Source of the DNA: Deltaproteobacteria bacterium
Lineage (GTDB): Bacteria; Bdellovibrionota_B; Oligoflexia; Oligoflexales; Bog-1112
Assembly (NCBI GenBank): GCA_003136475.1
Contig: PLEQ01000077.1
Span: 1-9,696, forward strand
DNA: 9,696 bases
Direction: 5' to 3'
Each line of letters begins with the position of its first letter. Positions within the stretch are counted from its first letter, which is position 1. This document shows positions 6,490 through 9,696 of this stretch, in pieces. The notes below the pieces were generated by a model. The model was not told where the DNA came from, ran no database searches, and was given only the letters and a program-made list of their open reading frames with translations. The position numbers and the translations under genes are program-made.

Positions 6490-8969
6490 AAACTCTTGTA
6501 ATGTTATTGCTTTTTATTTCTCAAGGTTTGATGGCAGATGTGCAACCCGAATTTAAAAAGATCATCGATCGCCATGTCGTAGAACTCTCAAAAATTATTG
6601 GATCTACAATTGCATCTTGCGCGGAGAAAGTTGTTAGTAATCGTGGAGACCTCTCGCTTGCAGGCAAAGAAATCTCTCGCCTGAGCGATGGTATTGCTCG
6701 TGTCGCGTCAGAAAAACTGATAACTCTTGCACTAAAGAAAGACTATCCAAACGCTTGCCACGTCTTATCTTCACACTCGCTTGCAGAGATTGAAGAAGGG
6801 GAAGAAAGTGATAGCGTGTGTATCAATTGGATCGGTAATCTCTGTATACAAAAAGAAACTCGTAAGTATCCAAAATATAAATACTTTTGGCCAAAGTACT
6901 TTATTGAAGTTGCTCAGAAAGGAAACGATCCTTATCCTGCTTTTGCATCAGCCAACGCTCTCTATTCAGCCAATAGAAAGATTGCAAACGCTGTGGCAGC
7001 TTTTGTTGATCTGCAAGGCCCCTATACTCTACTCGCTAGCGTTGTCGGCGCTTCAACAGTAGTTTCATCGATAAAATCTGTAACGAATGTTGATATTTCA
7101 CCAGGCCCTGGTGAGTTAAGAGAAACGTTAAAAACAGCCGCTCTTATCCCCTTTGAGAAGCTTCGTCTAAGGGCTAACGACAATCCTGATATGCCAAGCT
7201 ATGAAACCAATATTTGGCCTGTAGGACTATCTCAGTCTATGGCTGAAAATTTAAGTGTTTGTCAAAAAGGAGGCTTTGAATGGAAGATTCCTGGTGTGCC
7301 AATGACCTGTCCTGTTGCGATGGCAAGAGACGCTTGGAGCTATTGGGACACAGGACTTCTAGACTACCTAAATCCAAATGCAATCCGAGGAATCGCTACA
7401 GCTTCAAACGTGGCCTCGTGCATCGGGGATCAAACAGCAAGCATTATAGCTGAAAAAGCTCAAGAATCTGGTGCTTCTCTAGGTAGTAGTGATCAAGTGA
7501 ATTCTCTTATTTCTAACTTACCTGCATCCTACCGTGGATTAGGAATGTGTTCTTTTCCGATTCTTGGTAGTACAGAGGCTATCATTTCTCAAACCGCAAA
7601 TCTGGTCAGTAGTTTTAAGGGGCCTTGGTGTACCCTTTGGGGTCCGATAGTTCCTCGGGCATCGACTCATATCTATAAGACTGACTACGCTTTTGCAAAT
7701 TCTGCACTCAAATTTAAGCTCCTAGCTCATGATCTGTTCGGCTTACCAAGAGGTAACCAGGAGAGATGGGCTTTGGCGTATCCCTGGGAAGAAAACCTGC
7801 CAAAGAGTTTAGGGACCGAGTTCGATGACCTGGCACACTTTCTTGATGGTATCGGTCTTAGTGATTTCATCAATTTATGGCCCGGATTTGACACGCTAAT
7901 GGGGCGATCATTGGCTCTACTTGTTCCAGGTGATCCTAGGCTTATCGATGCAAGTTACAGCCCTTCTGCGCTTCTTGCTGAAGCCAAAAATCTTGCAAGA
8001 GAACTAGCCTACTTAGCATCACTTGCCGCTAGCTCATCACTAGCTGAAAAAGCAACACTAGATCTATTTAAAAAAGAAAACCAAATCCAAGGCTCATCTC
8101 AAAATACTATTTTAGATGCTCATGATAGAGATTTAGCAAAAGTAACAGATGCAACAGCCAGGCTAGATGAAGAGCCAGTTTTTGAACAGCGCACCTATTG
8201 TCATGTATGGGGTGAAGATCATGGCATGTATTCAAGAGCCGAAACAAGCCTGGACACTAATAGCTTTTCTCAGCACCGTCCAAACTATCAAAACCACAAC
8301 TTCAGTGATTTTGAAAGATCCCATGAAGCTAAAAAATGTCATGCCGAATATGGTGGACACTGCATGAAAAAGAACCGTTTTGGACGATGCCTTAGACCCG
8401 AAAGTATTTTCTATGTGTCTGTTGTTAAATGGGAAATCGTTCGCTACAAAAAGGTCCAAAATCCCAAACGCTATGTCGTTGATTCCGCAAAATGCAGCTA
8501 TAGCGACCACAAACCCAATTCAAGAACACATCAACGTCATTATGCCTGTGAGGAAGAGCTCAGACTTATCGGTGAAAAAGATACTCGCGATCAAGTTTTA
8601 AGGCCCGATCCTAATAACCCTGAAGGAACTCTAGGCCAAGGGTCTGAAGCTGGAAAAGATGCCGCAAAGCTTGCTAAGACCTTTCCTTGGGTAGGTGCAG
8701 AGCTCGCACGTGCAAAGTATGAGGAAATTCTTGGAAGAAGCCTTCTTCCCGGCAAAAAACGTGTTTACACAATCTTTGAAAAGATCTCTTGCAACGCTAG
8801 CGACTCAATTGGCACGCCTCTTTATAAAACAAAAATTGGTCCCATATGGCGTTGGAATAGTTGTGAGGGAGCTGTTCGCTACGAAATTAGAAAGTATTTT
8901 CAAACTAAGTTACTACGCGATGTCTGTGACGGTATTTTTCGTGATCCTTTGGGCAAACCCTTTAAGTGA
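6486..8969 (+). CDS. traU: Large TraU-like (PFL_4710-like) T4SS protein with a long C-terminal extension
   Basis: This is an 827-residue exported protein with a signal peptide at 1-17. Residues 112-150 (C112...W115-I-G...C120, then an aromatic strand and 'GNDPYPAF') follow the N-terminal pattern of the ICE family PFL_4710, related to TraU. 'YLNPNAI' (294-300), then C312 and 'CTLWGPIVPR' (382-391) with a helix 'ANSALKFKLLAHDLFGL' (404-420), match in order TraU's Leu-Asn-Pro-Glu, Cys-rich and 'G..YP' regions with the following 'KLHRLGL' helix. TraU is periplasmic and needed for pilus assembly and DNA transfer. F TraU has about 330 residues, so about 400 are extra. The extension has an Ala-rich helical part (about 495-560), then a Cys/His/Tyr-rich part (566-690), and ends with more cysteines (769, 793, 814); 18 cysteines in total. 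TraU's closing Cys-Cys pair is not seen. The extension's function is unknown; it could be a fused partner such as an adhesin-like or TraN-like part, which is speculation. Confidence 0.75.
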   Translation: MKTLVMLLLFISQGLMADVQPEFKKIIDRHVVELSKIIGSTIASCAEKVVSNRGDLSLAGKEISRLSDGIARVASEKLITLALKKDYPNACHVLSSHSLAEIEEGEESDSVCINWIGNLCIQKETRKYPKYKYFWPKYFIEVAQKGNDPYPAFASANALYSANRKIANAVAAFVDLQGPYTLLASVVGASTVVSSIKSVTNVDISPGPGELRETLKTAALIPFEKLRLRANDNPDMPSYETNIWPVGLSQSMAENLSVCQKGGFEWKIPGVPMTCPVAMARDAWSYWDTGLLDYLNPNAIRGIATASNVASCIGDQTASIIAEKAQESGASLGSSDQVNSLISNLPASYRGLGMCSFPILGSTEAIISQTANLVSSFKGPWCTLWGPIVPRASTHIYKTDYAFANSALKFKLLAHDLFGLPRGNQERWALAYPWEENLPKSLGTEFDDLAHFLDGIGLSDFINLWPGFDTLMGRSLALLVPGDPRLIDASYSPSALLAEAKNLARELAYLASLAASSSLAEKATLDLFKKENQIQGSSQNTILDAHDRDLAKVTDATARLDEEPVFEQRTYCHVWGEDHGMYSRAETSLDTNSFSQHRPNYQNHNFSDFERSHEAKKCHAEYGGHCMKKNRFGRCLRPESIFYVSVVKWEIVRYKKVQNPKRYVVDSAKCSYSDHKPNSRTHQRHYACEEELRLIGEKDTRDQVLRPDPNNPEGTLGQGSEAGKDAAKLAKTFPWVGAELARAKYEEILGRSLLPGKKRVYTIFEKISCNASDSIGTPLYKTKIGPIWRWNSCEGAVRYEIRKYFQTKLLRDVCDGIFRDPLGKPFK

Positions 8970-8975
8970 GAAGCC

Positions 8976-9696
8976 ATGTTAGAACTTTCGCAAGCACCTA
9001 GTTCCGATGACATTTTAGTTGAGAAGAATTATTTTTCCTCCTTCTGGAGACAAATTTTTCTAAAAGCTAACGAATATAAGGCGTCGGACGTTCATGTGGA
9101 GAGTTTAGTCAGCGGATTGGCTATTCGATTTCGCGTGCATGGTGATCTTCTTGAGGAAGAACTCATTAAAGATCCCTACGATAGCGTATCTCTAGTAGAC
9201 AAACTCAAAGAGATCGCAAAGCTTGATCTTACCGACAAATCAAAACTTCAAGATTCATCCTTTCGACTTCTTCATACCAAGAGCGCATATCGAATAAGCC
9301 TTTCCCCTGGTTTTGAGTTTGGTGAATGTGCAGTTCTTCGTATTATTAGGGACGAAGAGACTCCTAGTCTCGACAAAATACGGCTAGCCGATTCTGTGTT
9401 AGCGGATCTAAGGGCAGCACTTCGTGAAAAGCAAGGACTCATCCTTGTGACGGGTCCAACTGGCAGTGGCAAATCCACCACTCTACAAGCCTGCATTGGC
9501 TCCTTAGATAGATCTGGAAAGAAGATTATTGCGATCGAAGACCCTCCGGAACGGATAATTCCTGGTGTCGTTCACGAGAGGATCACACGATTCTTTGATT
9601 GGACATCTGCGATTAAGGGAGCCATGCGACAAGATCCGGATATTATCCTCATCGGTGAGATCAGGGATAAAGAAAGTGCGTATTTCGGACCAAGCC
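8976..9696 (+). CDS. GspE/PilB-family secretion ATPase, 5' part
   Basis: The frame opens at ATG 8976, 6 bases after the traU stop, with a weak GAGAAG-type ribosome site, and runs off the window after 240 residues. It shows the GspE/PilB/PilT order of motifs: 'ASDVHVES' (36-43), 'IRFRVHGDLLEE' (50-61), 'LRIIRD' (121-126), Walker A GPTGSGKST (160-168), the Asp box IEDPPE (187-192, Pro replacing the usual Val), and 'RQDPDIILIGEIRD' (218-231) with Walker B. The hexameric ATPases of this family drive type II secretion, type IV pili or, as DotB/TraJ, type IVB secretion. The long N1 domain of GspE is missing, so this is a compact form. Tight coupling to the T4SS genes suggests that it serves this machine. 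The last 21 bases ('SAYFGPS') lie in the terminal inverted repeat and may not belong to this gene. Confidence 0.95.
   Translation, partial: MLELSQAPSSDDILVEKNYFSSFWRQIFLKANEYKASDVHVESLVSGLAIRFRVHGDLLEEELIKDPYDSVSLVDKLKEIAKLDLTDKSKLQDSSFRLLHTKSAYRISLSPGFEFGECAVLRIIRDEETPSLDKIRLADSVLADLRAALREKQGLILVTGPTGSGKSTTLQACIGSLDRSGKKIIAIEDPPERIIPGVVHERITRFFDWTSAIKGAMRQDPDIILIGEIRDKESAYFGPS
9676..9696. repeat. Right copy of a 21-base perfect terminal inverted repeat
   Basis: This is the exact reverse complement of bases 2-22 and ends with the window. It lies in the GspE-like frame just after the conserved 'GEIRDKES', and the residues it encodes no longer follow the family well. The match may extend beyond the window, which cannot be seen. 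Confidence 0.95.

Noticed and set aside
9272..9496. Minus-strand open frame at the 3' end
   Set aside because: It is antisense to the Walker A region of the GspE-like ATPase, whose motifs on the plus strand are unmistakable.
1..9696. Transposon or integron ends formed by the terminal inverted repeat
   Set aside because: Both copies sit inside coding sequence, no transposase or integrase is present, and no target duplication can be seen; an artefact explains it better.

Overview
The window reads as one continuous plus-strand operon from a Gram-negative bacterium. The evidence is a lipoprotein signal, Sec-type signal peptides, cysteine-rich presumed periplasmic proteins and clear Shine-Dalgarno sites. 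The DNA is moderately AT-rich (low 40s % GC by eye). A proteobacterium or a Bdellovibrionota-like lineage is plausible, but no taxonomic marker is present, so the host is only a guess.

Layout: (1) 1-509, the 3' end of a TraB/VirB10-type outer-membrane-core scaffold gene; (2) 506-805, a very small lipoprotein in the place of TraV; (3) 783-3281, a TraC/VirB4 ATPase; (4) 3278-4786, an exported TraH-like protein with a C-terminal helical/coiled-coil tail; (5) 4795-6489, a membrane protein like the N-terminal half of F-plasmid TraG; (6) 6486-8969, an unusually large TraU-like protein with a long cysteine- and histidine-rich C-terminal extension; (7) 8976 to the window end, a GspE/PilB-family secretion ATPase cut off by the window edge. 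The genes overlap by 4 to 23 bases or are separated by 6 to 8 bases. There is no internal intergenic space for a promoter or terminator and no stretch without a gene.

Genes 1-6 correspond to the core of an F-type (or related ICE-type, PFL_4710/4711-like) type IV secretion system. TraB and the lipoprotein would form the envelope-spanning core. TraC would energise the inner-membrane assembly. TraH, TraG and TraU would act in pilus assembly and mating-pair formation. No relaxase, coupling protein or pilin gene is visible, so the window alone cannot show whether the system moves DNA or does something else.

Three things stand out. A GspE/PilB-type ATPase is coupled to an F-like system, a class that normally has no VirB11-like ATPase. 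Protein sizes are shifted: TraV and TraG are short, TraU is more than doubled. The two window ends carry a perfect 21-base inverted repeat that lies inside two unrelated genes and most likely marks an assembly or amplification artefact.
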